Positions 1 through 10,504 of a DNA stretch of 64,000 nucleotides are shown piece by piece. How positions within the stretch are numbered: the stretch's first letter is position 1; the number at the start of each line of letters is the position of its first letter. The stretch lies in the NCBI GenBank assembly GCA_964019135.1, contig OZ025257.1:22490352-22554351 (forward strand). The letters are read 5' to 3'. The stretch comes from Arenicola marina (Eukaryota; Annelida; Polychaeta; Arenicolidae). The notes under the pieces were generated by a model that saw only the letters and a list, made by a program, of their open reading frames with translations, made no database searches and was not told where the DNA came from. The position numbers and the translations under genes were made by a program.

Positions 1-275
1 TTAAATATGTTAAATCCTCTTGAGGTTCAAAGTAAATATGTTAAATCTTACTGAGGTTCAAAGTAAATATGTTAAATCCTACTGAGGTTCAAAGTAAATA
101 TGTTAAATACTACTGAGGATAAAAGTAAATATGTTAAATCCTACTGAGGTTCAAAGTAAATATGTTAAATACTACTGAGGTTAAAAGTAAACATGTTAAA
201 ACCTATTGAGGTTCCAAGGAAATTCTGTTCAATCCTATGGAAGTTCAAAGTAATTATGTTAAATGCTATCAGGCC
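1..275. repeat. 31-bp minisatellite (truncated by window edge)
   Basis: About eight to nine copies of an AT-rich 31-bp unit built around GTTAAATCCTACTGAGGTTC followed by AAAGTAAATAT. Copies are near-identical up to about 180 and become degenerate towards 270. The array may continue to the left of the window. No coding potential. Confidence 0.9.
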
Positions 276-637
276 GCGCACATTAGGTTTGTTTCCTCGC
301 CTACTCCTACTATGCTACTAGAATTGTAGAACGTATAGAACCCATTTGCTAATAAATCTATAAGGCGAGAAACATTTTCTTCTAAAAGGGCATCCGAGCC
401 ACCTCAATGCAGAAGACACGACATTGGTCAATGATACTTTAATTAAAAACGCCCCTCGAAGGCTGAGGTCTTTTCAATTGTTTCCATAAAGCTATTTTGA
501 AGGTACCGATAAATTAACACCGGATAAAATAGTCCTTTACTCTTATTGCTCTTTATTTTCTTATTATGGCACTATATCTGGATCGAGCGACATTATCGTT
601 TGCTTCGGCTAGTGCCGCAATTTAGTGCCAATAAAAT
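276..637. other. Unique AT-rich non-coding stretch
   Basis: No open frame of note, RNA gene or repeat is recognisable here. Confidence 0.5.
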
Positions 638-975
638 AAAAGTGGTTTAATGCTATGCGTCACAGGCCACCATAATAAATGATTAGTTAATCCGAGTCAA
701 ATGAAAGTGGTTGAATTTCATGTGTTTAGGTGACAGTAATGAATTATCAGTTAGACCCAGTAAAAAGAAATTGGTTGAATTTTATGGGCTTATGTGGCAA
801 TAATAAATTATAAGTTAGTCCCAGAATTATGAAATTGGTTAAATTTGCACAATTTCTTTTTAAATGTGTTAATTTTACATCGGTTGGAAACAAATGGTTT
901 AAATCTGAATTTGAATCTAAACTTGATGTGTTTAGGTGACAATAATAAGTTATTTGTATTAACCCCCAGATGAAT
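638..975. repeat. Decayed ~64-bp tandem repeat
   Basis: Four to five diverged copies, each beginning with AAAGTGGTT or AAATTGGTT and including GTGACAATAATAA-like and GTTAGNCCCAG-like segments. Copies start near 640, 704, 768 and 832, with a further partial copy near 890. Divergence and indels are high, so this is an old array. Short minus-strand ORFs across it are by-products of the repeat. Confidence 0.65.
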
Positions 976-1511
976 ATTACTGTTAATTTCCACGCCAGGA
1001 ACTCCGTAGAGAAAGTAACGAGCTCATCAAGATGACTTCGCACCGCGTGACTGGACAGCTATTTAAGGTATCAGTGACGCAATCTTCGGCGTCCGCATGG
1101 GTAGTTAGGGGAAATGCGGCGTCAACGCTTTTCCTTAGGGGAGATTAGACGCTAACACCTGGGATGGTAACCAGTGGAGGCAGGACAAATAAGCCGTAAA
1201 GGCTACTTATGTGTGAGGGACATACTGGCATCAAACAAACTACAATCCCGAAGGGGATTCTGTCACATACATGTCTTCATCTTTTTTGTTTTGTTTTTTT
1301 GTTTTTTTGTTTTTTCCCACCCCTTTCCCCATCAAAAAGGAGACCCGCACCTCTTTGTCAGCTGGCTTTCATTTCTTGGAACAAGCTGCTCGCATCGCGC
1401 TGTTGCTTTGTTCTCATATTTTTATCCTATTATTAGAATTTTTGCTCTCATGTTCTAATCTCGTTTTAGACTGCCTTTAATGCTTGGTAAAGCTGTGGCG
1501 TACTTGCTATC
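976..1511. other. Non-coding interval with a T/G tract
   Basis: A T-rich tract with single G interruptions lies at about 1283-1315. Three short overlapping plus-strand ORFs cross it, but their composition is dominated by the tract, so I do not call genes. Confidence 0.5.
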
Positions 1512-2245
1512 GTTGTTCTCACCTTGGTGTAGACGTGTTCTCATCTCGGTGTAGACGTGTTCTCTCCTCGGTGTAGACGTGTTCTCTCCTCGGTGTAGAC
1601 GTGTTGTCACCTCGGTGTAGACGTGTTCTTACCTCGGTATAGACGTGTTGTCACATCAGTGTAGACGTGTTCTCATCTCGGCGTAGACGTGTTGTCACCT
1701 CGGTGTAGACGTGTTGTCACCTCGGTGTATACGTGTTCTTACCTCGGTATAGACGTGTTGTCACATCAGTGTAGACGTGTTCTCATCTCGGTGTAGACGT
1801 GTTGTCACATCAGTGTAGACGTGTTCTCATCTCGGTGTAGAGGTGTTCTCTCCTCGGTGTAGACGTGTTGTCACCTCGGTGTAGACGTGTTCTCATCTCG
1901 GTGTAGACGTGTTCTAACCTCGGTGTAGACGTGTTGTCACATCAGTGTAGACGTGTTCTCATCTCGGTGTAGACGTGTTGTCACATCAGTGTAGACGTGT
2001 TCTCATCTCGGTGTAGAGGTGTTCTCTCCTCGGTGTAGACGTGTTGTCACATTAGTGTAGACGTGTTCTCACCTCGGTGTAGACGTGTTCTCATCTCGGT
2101 GTAGAGGTTTTCTCTCCTTGGTGTAGACGTGTTGTCAAATCAGTGTGTACGTGTTCTCATCTCGGTGTAGACGTGTTCTCACCTCGGTGTAGACGTGTTC
2201 TCACCTCGTTGCATACGTGTTCTCACCTCGTTGCATACGTGTTCT
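1512..2245. repeat. 22-bp minisatellite, about 33 copies
   Basis: The unit is TGTAGACGTGTTCTCACCTC plus GG. Variants TTGTCACATCAG and TTCTCATCTCGG alternate. A run containing two TCACATCAGT variants and one AGAGGTG variant occurs at about 1755-1875 and again at about 1931-2051. The shift is 176 bp, exactly eight units, so a block of eight was duplicated. The period is not a multiple of three, so no long ORF results. Confidence 0.92.
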
Positions 2246-3584
2246 AATATCCTATTATAAGGCGAAGTCTTTGGCCGGTCTCGCGTATAGCAGATAGCGC
2301 ATCGTCGAGCCCGCCTTCATCTCACTAACCTCGCTATTCCATTAGTTAACCACCTTCCCAACGGCACTTACTTCAGCCCTTCAGCCTCTATTATCATTGT
2401 CACAAACCCTATTATCGCCCGAAGCTGAAAAGTAATCCCGCTTGATCTTCAACGTTGCCATGGTGAAGATATTATACATGGTACTCCGCCTCCCACAGCC
2501 GCTCCCAATCTATTTTACATCATCATTAGAAGACTCGATGACTAAGCGGGTGACTAAGCGGCCACGTCATCTCACAGCCTAGATGGGTCACTTCCCTTTA
2601 CTACCTCTATTGTTTTACTGTTTTAGTCCTCCTCGTTGTGACGTCAACGCTACGGTTTTTGTAGTACTCCCATACCCTTGCATCCGGGTTCCAGGGGTGT
2701 AATTGGTGCTTAATATAAGAAGGAAGGACAGGCGTCCATTTTGTTTTTTTCGAAACAAATCATTTCACTTTGACGTTGGTTGAAAACGCTGCGCCCTGGA
2801 GTTTGGCAGGTAAATGTTAATTAAATTCATGAACACATCAAAAATCAACGATTAAGAGCTTAAGAGCTTAAAACTTAATTATACTAAAATTCATCTTAAC
2901 AGTGTGGCCACAACGTATTTGATATTGATTATTTCAGACGCTCGTCTATTTGGTTACCTCGTTACCAATCACTCCCCACTCTTCTCAGGGAAGATGCTTT
3001 CACTCCCATCACGACAGATGCGCCCCTGGACATGGGTATTAAACAAAACATATAGCTTAAGGCAGTAAAACTGAGCGAAAAAGAACGATATCCCTGCCGT
3101 TAAGGCTGTGGCCTGGGATTGGTGGCAGGTGTTCAGACTCCTAATCCACAAAAACACCACTTTCACAATCAGCAACTTCGCAGATGCCAGACAAAATTGT
3201 CATTGTTCGTCCAACCCCTGGCTGCCTATGCACTCATATTCCTCAATTCCCAACACATATATATATAGAGACCCACCCGGGTAACGTTATTGGTCTGATG
3301 TAACCTCATGTCTCATTCCATGCAATCTTGAATTATCCATGCGGGCGACCGGGTGACATCAGTATTCATGGGGCAGTGGGGAGGGTTCATTGTCGACCGG
3401 TGCTTGTCAGTTCGGCAATCAGCACCCGTATGGTCTCCCGTCAGGAGAGGCGGGAGGCAAATCGGGTGATAGGGAATGTAACTTCTCATTATCCAAGGCT
3501 GTGATGCATGGAGTCAGGCTGTGTTTTCTTGTTCGGGATCATCGCCACATGCATCGCGAATCAGTATTCGTCTCGTCAGTTATT
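2246..3584. other. Unique non-coding interval, weak promoter-like site
   Basis: No exon is recognisable. A TGACGTCA octamer at about 2639-2646 and a TTAATATAAG TATA-like element at about 2711 precede a possible splice donor (GGCAG|GTAAAT) near 2810. This could be a first exon, but the elements are common by chance. Two copies of AAGAGCTTA lie near 2853. Confidence 0.3.
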
Positions 3585-5640
3585 GTCTTCTCCTTGTCAA
3601 TCATCCTCTTCTCCTTGTCAATCATCCTCTTCTCCTTGTCAATCATCCTCTGCCCCTTGTCAGTCATCCTCTTCTCCTTGTCAATCATCCTCTTCCCCTT
3701 GTCAGTCATCCTCTTCTCCTTGTCAATCATCCTCTTCTCCTTGTCAATCATCCTCTTCTCCTTGTCAATCATCCTGTTCTCCTTGTCAATCATCCTCTTC
3801 TCCTTGTCAATCATCCTCTTCTTCTTGTCAGTCATCCTCTTCTCCTTGTCAATCATCCTCTTCTCCTTGTCAGTCATCCTCTTCTCTTTGTCAATCATCC
3901 TCTTTTCCTTGTCAATCATCCTCTTCCCCTTGTCAGTCATCCTCTTCTCCTTGTCAATCATCCTCTTCTCCTTGTCAATCATCCTCTTCCCCTTGTCGGT
4001 CATCCTCTTCTTCTTGTCCGTCATCCTCTTCTCCTTGTCAATCATCCTCTTCTCCTTGTCAATCATCCTCTTCCCCTTGTCAGTCATCCTCTTCTCCTTG
4101 TCAATCATCCTCTTCTCCTTGTCAATCATCCTCTTCCCCTTGTCGGTCATCCTCTTCTTCTTGTCCGTCATCCTCTTCTTTTTGTCAATCATCCCCTTCT
4201 CCTTGTCAATCATCCTCTTCCCCTTGTCAGTCATCCTCTTCTCCTTGTCAATCATCCTCTTCTCCTTGTCAATCATCCTCTTCTCCTTGTCAGTCATCCT
4301 CTTCTCCTTGTCAATCACCCTCTTCTCCTTGTCAGTCATCCTCTTCTCAGTGTCAATCATCATCTTCTCCTTGTCAATCATCCTCTTCTCCTTGTCAGTC
4401 ATCCTCTTCTCCTTGTCAGTCATCCTCTTCTCCTTGTCAATCATCCTCTTCTTCTTGTCAGTCATCCTCTTCTCCTTGTCAATCATCCTCTTCTCCTTGT
4501 CAGTCATCCTCTTCTCCTTGTCAATCATCCTCTTCTCCTTGTCAATCATCCTCTTCCCCTTGTCAGTCATCCTCTTCTCCTTGTCAATCATCCTCTTCTC
4601 CTTGTCAATCGTCCTCTTCCCCTTGTCGGTCATCCTCTTCTTCTTGTCCGTCATCCTCTTCTCCTTGTCAATCATCCTCTTCTCCTTGTCAATCATCCTC
4701 TTCTCCTTGTCAATCATCCTCTTCCCCTTGTCAGTCATCCTCTTCTCCTTGTCAATCATCCTCTTCTCCTTGTCAATCATCCTCTTCTCCTTGTCAATCA
4801 TCCTCTTCCCCTTGTCGGTCATCCTCTTCTTCTTGTCCGTCATCCTCTTCTCCTTGTCAATCATCCCCTTCTCCTTTTCAATCATCCTCTTCCCCTTGTC
4901 AGTCATCCTCTTCTCCTTGTCAATCATCCTCTTCTCCTTGTCAATCATCCTCTTCTCCTTGTCAGTCATCCTCTTCTCCTTGTCAATCATCCTCTTCTCC
5001 TTGTCAATCATCCTCTTCTCCTTGTCAGTCATCCTCTTCTCCTTGTCAATCACCCTCTTCTCCTTGTCAGTTATCCTCTTCTCAGTGTCAATCATCATCT
5101 TCTCCTTGTCAATCATCCTCTTCTCCTTGTCAGTCATCATCTTCTCCTTGTCAATCACCCTCTTCTCCTTGTCAGTCATCCTCTTCTCAGTGTCAATCAT
5201 CATCTTCTCCTTGTCAATCATCCTCTTCTCCTTGTCAGTCATCCTCTTCTCCTTGTCAGTCATCCTCTTCTCCTTGTCAATCATCCTCTTCTCCTTGTCA
5301 ATCATCCTCTTCTCCTTGTCAGTCATCCTCTTCTCCTTGTCAATCACCCTCTTCTCCTTGTCAATCATCCTGTTCTCCTTGTCAATCACCCTCTTCTCCT
5401 TGTCAGTCATCCTCTTCTCAGTGTCAATCATCATCTTCTCCTTGTCAATCATCCTCTTCTCCTTGTCAGTCATCCTCTTCTCCTTGTCAGTCATCCTCTT
5501 CTCCTTGTCAATCATCCTCTTCTCCTTGTCAATCATCCTCTTCTCCTTGTCAGTCATCCTCTTCTCCTTGTCAATCACCCTCTTCTCCTTGTCAATCATC
5601 CTCTTCTCCTTGTCAGTCATCCTCTTCTCCTTATCAATCA
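3585..5640. repeat. 21-bp minisatellite, about 98 copies
   Basis: The unit is TCATCCTCTTCTCCTTGTCA plus A or G. The top strand is almost wholly pyrimidine. Because 21 is divisible by three and the unit has no stop in several frames, the array is open for over 700 codons in three forward frames and one reverse frame, with heptapeptides such as CQSSSSP, LSIILFS, LLVNHPL and MIDKEKR. These are by-products, not genes. A paired variant (CCCCTTGTCGG then TTCTTGTCCG) recurs at 3989, 4136, 4619 and 4808. The spacings of 147, 483 and 189 bp are 7, 23 and 9 whole units, showing block duplication. A CAGTGTCAATCATCATC variant recurs near 4350, 5080, 5190 and 5420. Confidence 0.95.
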
Positions 5641-5945
5641 CTGCTTTTCTATTTTTCAATGATTGCCTCGTTACTCGTTGTCTATCATTGCCTTTTCTTT
5701 GTTTATTCATATTTTATTAATATCATTTCCTTTGCGTTGTCAATCATAACTTCCTTTGCGTTTATCAAGCATCGTTGTCTGTTGCGCGTTAAATCATCGC
5801 TTCGTTACCAATCTTATCTTTCGCGCTGTTCGTCATTGCTTTTTTCTCTTTCAATTATCGTCTCTACACTTTTGTCGTCAACCATTTCGTATTCTTGTTT
5901 AATATTTGTCGTTCTCATTTACCCACCATTGCCTTCTCGTTCTTA
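5641..5945. repeat. Decayed right flank of the 21-bp array
   Basis: Recognisable but heavily mutated echoes of the unit continue beyond the clean array, for example TTGTCAATCATAACTTCC, ATTGCCTCGTTACTCG and CATCGCTTCGTTACC. The left edge is abrupt. This suggests the array once extended further right and has stopped being homogenised there. Confidence 0.55.
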
Positions 5946-6564
5946 GTTATGACATGTCCATAATGTAGTCACACAATGCAGTCGTCATTTAAAAGATTTA
6001 AAAATTTGTAAAAATTCTGCGTGCGTAAAACCACCTGAATCTTTGAAATAAAAGGCATCCTATAATACGGAAGCTTCGTTTGGTTAGGCTTTCGTTACAC
6101 TCAGTGAGCGTGGAATCCCAAATAAAGGGAACATTTCCCGGGTTTAATCTTGAATTATTCATAGCCTTTTTATTTTCGGTTAATTACGTGTCGCCACAAA
6201 AGGTCGACGGCAGTAATGGCGGTTGATAATCTACATAATATCCGGCTGCTGTGAGTCCTTCCCTCCGGCCGTTTACACCATCTTAAGCTTAGCCTTTCAC
6301 GCAGGAGACCACAGTAATGGACTTTCTAATATCCTCCTGAATGGTACCTCGGACTTCCGAGAAGTAACGTAATAAGGTGATTATCTGTCGTGGAGATCAG
6401 ACTCGTGTCACGTGACCCCAGCCTCTCCAGGTCACCATTGAGGACTCGAGGAAGCTTGCCGCATCCAGCTTTCAGTGTCCGGGTTCCTTCGGCATTCGCC
6501 AGGGGGAGCCCTCATTATACCTTCCGCTTGATTCAGTTTTTCACTGACCAATTCCTAGAAAGTC
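5946..6564. other. Unique non-coding interval upstream of promoter-like cluster
   Basis: No coding sequence or repeat is recognised. A short plus-strand ORF at 6390-6578 has no recognisable domain and ends within the TGACGTCA cluster. Confidence 0.4.
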
Positions 6565-6610
6565 TGACGTCACCATGACGTCACATGGATTGCCCACGTG
6601 GCAATATAAG
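6565..6610 (+). promoter_or_regulatory. Promoter-like cluster: two CRE sites, E-box and TATA
   Basis: Two perfect TGACGTCA octamers (6565-6572 and 6576-6583) lie 11 bp apart, one helical turn. CACGTG follows at 6595-6600 and TATAAG at 6605-6610. TGACGTCA is the binding site of CREB/ATF bZIP factors, and CACGTG of bHLH factors such as USF or Myc. If used, transcription would start near 6635-6640 and run right. Downstream sequence to about 6780 shows no long ORF but holds CAG|GT sites (near 6703 and 6736) that could end a non-coding first exon. The motifs are seen; promoter function is inferred. Confidence 0.45.
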
Positions 6611-6847
6611 CGCGATGAATGTAGTTTCCCGGCCAACGTCCGGTCTGTTTACCCACACCTCCCACACCCCTACCACCCTCAACTGGCCTGTCTCTTCCGT
6701 CTCAGGGTACAGGTCTTTTTCAGACGTTGACCGCAGGTTTAGATCTTCTACTAGGAATTAAACTCGCAGAAGGAGCAAAACATGTCTATTACAATTAATC
6801 ATAAAATCTTGCGATATTGATTGGTAGTCCTTCACGTTTCTTTTAAC

Positions 6848-8057
6848 CAAACAGACAAATATAACAATAAAAACTTCAAATATTTATTATGAGAATTACT
6901 TATCTACATTGTAACAGAATCTTGCGCAACACATTTATGTACCGCCTATAAGTTCATTTTAAAGTGATATATAATTAAACAAACGAAAGTATAATGCACG
7001 TATAATTGTAATTTAAAATAGATCTACATGATTACATTAAGTAATGGAGAAAGTTAATGAAATTTAAAATGCGAATTATGCTTAAAAGTCTAAGCGTTCA
7101 AGTTTTCATCAAGTACCGAACGCTGAAATCGCCACCGTATTTCACGAAGCTTGTCTGCAGGCAACCATGGTGACAAACGGGAGGTATGGAGAAAAAACTC
7201 TGTTCTCGTTGAGCAAATATTGATTGTCCGCAAGTTAGGGAAATCTTCCAGGAAATGTGAGACCGGGTGTTATATTTGTGACTGGTAACTGTTTGCCGAA
7301 AGGTTCGCCATCTCAAAGGACAGAGAAAAAGCTGAGAGGCTCTGGGGTTTCCCTTTCCGGCATTTAACCTATTCCGGCCCAAGACCGATCGACATGGTTT
7401 TCACGTTCATCAACCAGAGTTTCTTCACTCTCCGAATCCGACACATTCTCCTGTCGCACCCCGTTCTCTGCGGTAACGACCGGACCACCCCCTCCGTCAT
7501 CCATTCATTGTGCTAGAGAAACGCGGTCACCCCTTTCAAATCCCTCCCCCAGCAGCGCTGCGTAATCCGCAATCCCCCCTCCCCCCCACTCCCCACCTTC
7601 CCTAGCGCCCCCCTTCCTTTCCTCCGACCCCCCCCCCGCCCCCCGCGCGCGCCAGCCACCCTGCGTTGCCTTCACCACGTGACCACCGCCTCACAGGAGT
7701 TCTGACATGGTTCATTGATTCCCGAGTCGGCCGTACGGTGGCGCTGCTGTGGCGGCCGGGGCAAACACGAGTCATTTTGAGTGACAGGCTACTTGATAGC
7801 GCCGCAACATGCACACAGCGCCCTCGCGTGGTCAAAATGTCAATGAACGTCGCCATGTCCACGGCTATTAATCCCACTACACCACCTTCATACATCCATC
7901 CTTCCCCCCCCCCCGCCTTCCACTTGCCCCCCACCCCCATCCGCTCTTCCCCCGATGACTGTAATCTGAGAACAGCCACCACCACCACCACCACCACCAC
8001 CACCCTCCTCTAAGTATCTCATTCTCTTTCTCCTTTGCCTCACTTCTCCCCTTTCAC
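6848..8057. repeat. 1.2-kb tandem duplication, copy 1
   Basis: This segment is repeated at 8063-9296 with high identity and small indels. It begins with CAAACAGACAAATAT and ends with ACTTCTCCCCTTTCAC. It contains an AT-rich part, a moderately GC part, C-rich runs, and an (ACC)n microsatellite at about 7975-8003. The shared CAAACAGACAAATAT at both left ends may mark the recombination point. Confidence 0.9.
7098..7382 (-). pseudogene. Possible LINE reverse-transcriptase tail remnant (copy 1)
   Basis: Read on the minus strand this 94-codon frame contains SHKYNTRS, then TCGQSIFAQREQ and FFSIPP, and ends with SVRYLMKT. Many CR1/jockey-type LINE polyproteins end with a YNTR motif, a basic segment, a hydrophobic NSLP-like segment and a short basic tail, and this order matches. 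There is no upstream RT domain and no other support, so it may be chance. The second copy (8340-8558) keeps the frame with a 9-bp difference. Confidence 0.25.
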
Positions 8058-8062
8058 CCAGA

Positions 8063-9296
8063 CAAACAGACAAATATGACATTAATTATAATAATTTAGC
8101 AAAAAAGCTTTAAATATTTATTATGAGAAATACTTATCTACATTGTAACAGAATCTTGCGCAACACATTTATGCATCGCCTATAAGTTCATTTTAAAGTG
8201 ATATATAATTAAACAAACGAAAGTATAATGCACGTATAATTGTAATTTAAAATAGATCTACATGATTACATTAAATGATTGAGAAAGCTATTAAATTTAA
8301 AAAACGAATTATGCTTAAAAGTCTAAGCGTTCAAGTTTTTATCAAGTACCGAACGCTGAAATCGCCGCAGTATTTCACGGAGCGTGTCTGCAGGCAACCA
8401 TGGTGACAAATGGGATGTATGGAGAAAAACTCATGACCCAACTGTTCTCGGTGAGCAAATATTGATTGTCCGCAAGTTAGGAAAATCTTCCAGGAAATGT
8501 GAGACCGGGTGTTATATTTGTGACTGGTAACTGTTTGCCGAAAGGTTCGCCATCTCAAAGGACAGAGAAAAAGCTGAGAGGCTCTGGGGTTTCCCTTTCC
8601 GGCATTTAACCTATTCCGGCCCCAGACCGATCGACATGGTTTTCACGTTCATCAACCAGAGTTTCTTCACTCTCCGAATCCGACACATTCTCCTGTCGCA
8701 CCCCGTTCCCTGCGGTAACGACCGGACCTCCCCCTCCGTCATCCATTCATTGTGCTAGAGAAACGCGGTCACCCCTTTCAAATCCTTCCCCCAGCAGCGC
8801 TGCGTAATCCGCAATCCCCCTTCCCCCCCACTCCCCACCTTCCCTAGCGCCCCCCTTCCTTTCCTCCGACCCCCCCCCCCCGCCCCCCGCGCGCGCCAGC
8901 CACCCTGCGTTGCCTTCACCACGTGACCACCGCCTCACAGGAGTTCTGACATGGTTGATTGATTCCCGAGTCGGCCGTACGGCGGCGCCAGCAGGCGCTG
9001 CTGTGGCGGCCGGGGCAAACACGAGTCATTGTGAGTGACAGGCTACTTGATAGCGCCGTGACATGCCCACAGCGCCCTCGCGTGGTCAAAAAGTCAATGA
9101 ACGTCGCCATGTCCACGGCTATTAATCCCACTACACCACCTTCATACATCCATCTTCCCCCCCCCACCCCCATTCGCTCTTCCCCCGATGACTGCAATCT
9201 GAGAACAGCCACCACCACCACCACCACCAACACCACCACCACCCTCCTCTAAGTATCTCATTCTCTTTCTCCTTCGCCTAACTTCTCCCCTTTCAC
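8063..9296. repeat. 1.2-kb tandem duplication, copy 2
   Basis: Second copy of 6848-8057. Differences include an altered AT-rich start, a 9-bp insertion near 8430, an about 10-bp insertion with CAGCAGGCGC near 8990, and interruption of the (ACC)n tract by CAACACC. Offset between copies changes from 1215 to 1242 bp along the segment because of indels. No gene is recognised apart from the possible LINE tail. Confidence 0.9.
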
Positions 9297-10504
9297 TCCC
9301 CCCCCCCCCCTCCTCCACCCCCCACCACATCTCGGTATCAGATGCCCCCCTACCGCCCCATAACATGACCCACACAAATATATCGGGTGACCGGCCAACC
9401 AAGTTCTTTATGTCTTGTTTTATGCCGCTTCTCCCATTGTTTCCTCGCCGCCGCGTCACAAAAAAAGCCACACGCGCAAGCAACAAAAACACACACAAAA
9501 AAACCACCGGTCCATTAACCGGAAACTGATCTTTGTCCTGGCCATAGGGTTTGCGTCGAACTGACGCCATGGAGCGGGGAGTGTGGGAACATAACGCTCA
9601 TCTCACGTGGCGCCCCCCCCCGCCCCCCCTCCTCTCCCCCCGCCCCTCCCGCCCGCCCGCCCCAATCACCGCCTTCCTCCCGGCGACATCGCAACCCTGA
9701 CCCCTTTCTATTGGACCGCCCCCACCGTGCACACACAGATACACACCCCACACCCCCCCCCCCCCCCAACCCACAGCGACCCCAGCGATCCTGAATGGCA
9801 TGCACACTGGGTGGTTGGGGAGAGTGGGCGGGAGGCCGGGCAAAGGGGTGGGACAAACCACCGGCGAGGGTGCGTGGGGGGGTGTGAATCGTAAGGCAGG
9901 TGGTTGAAACATAGAGGTCAGCCCGTTCATATCCCCATGGCGACTTGTGACACGCACTCTGTGGTTACACATATCAGGTCTTTTTTCAGGTGTGGGGAGA
10001 GGGAAAGAGGGGTGGGGGGGTCCAGAGGGGTGGGTTGGTGGGGGGTGGCGTTCGTGTGGGAATGGGGGAGGAGGCTATATACGGCGTGTCCACCGGTCGG
10101 CTTGCGTGACGTGGGGGTATGACGTCTGTTGTTAGGGAAAATGTAACGAGGTGGGTGTTGGGAAGCCGAGACCGGACAGAAGGGGGGGGCCGCGAGGTGC
10201 TCGGCAGGAGGCCCAGTTTTGAGGACAGCGGCCTGAATTTTGTATGTTACTTGCGCAAATTGAGTGTAATGCGGGCAAAACTACATTAGCCCCGCAGAAG
10301 CGCGTGATGCTGTAGGGAATGAGGGCCTATGTTCCTCGAGTGTGGTGGTCACCATGGTGACCGTGCCTTCGTGAGGGGTCACGCACTGCCGTCGACCACA
10401 ATACTGGCCTGCGTTTTCAGCAATGATGGATTTATATCATACTAATTACATGTAGTTCTCTTACAAGGGTTTTAATTCTGGATGGTTACTACACTGGCAC
10501 CGCC
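9297..10504. other. C-rich then G-rich low-complexity interval
   Basis: Poly-C runs dominate 9297-9320, 9610-9660 and 9755-9770, and a G-rich strand dominates 9830-10075. The stretch 10000-10055 has at least four GGGG-type runs and could form G-quadruplexes. A TATA-like CTATATACGG at about 10073 is followed by TGACGTGG and TGACGTCT near 10107 and 10120. ORFs across this region are proline- or glycine-rich by-products. Confidence 0.45.

Noticed and set aside
747..1043. 98-codon minus-strand ORF
   Set aside because: It runs across the decayed 64-bp tandem repeat and shows no domain.
1512..2245. CRISPR-like regular repeats here and in the other arrays
   Set aside because: Units are contiguous with no unique spacers, and the genome is eukaryotic.
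3390..5946. ORFs of 713-812 codons on both strands
   Set aside because: They read the 21-bp repeat, which lacks stops in four frames; heptapeptide repeats in every frame are by-products.
7602..8082. Valine/glycine-rich minus ORFs with (V)n or (G)n runs
   Set aside because: Created by the (ACC)n microsatellite and C-rich tracts of the 1.2-kb duplicated unit.
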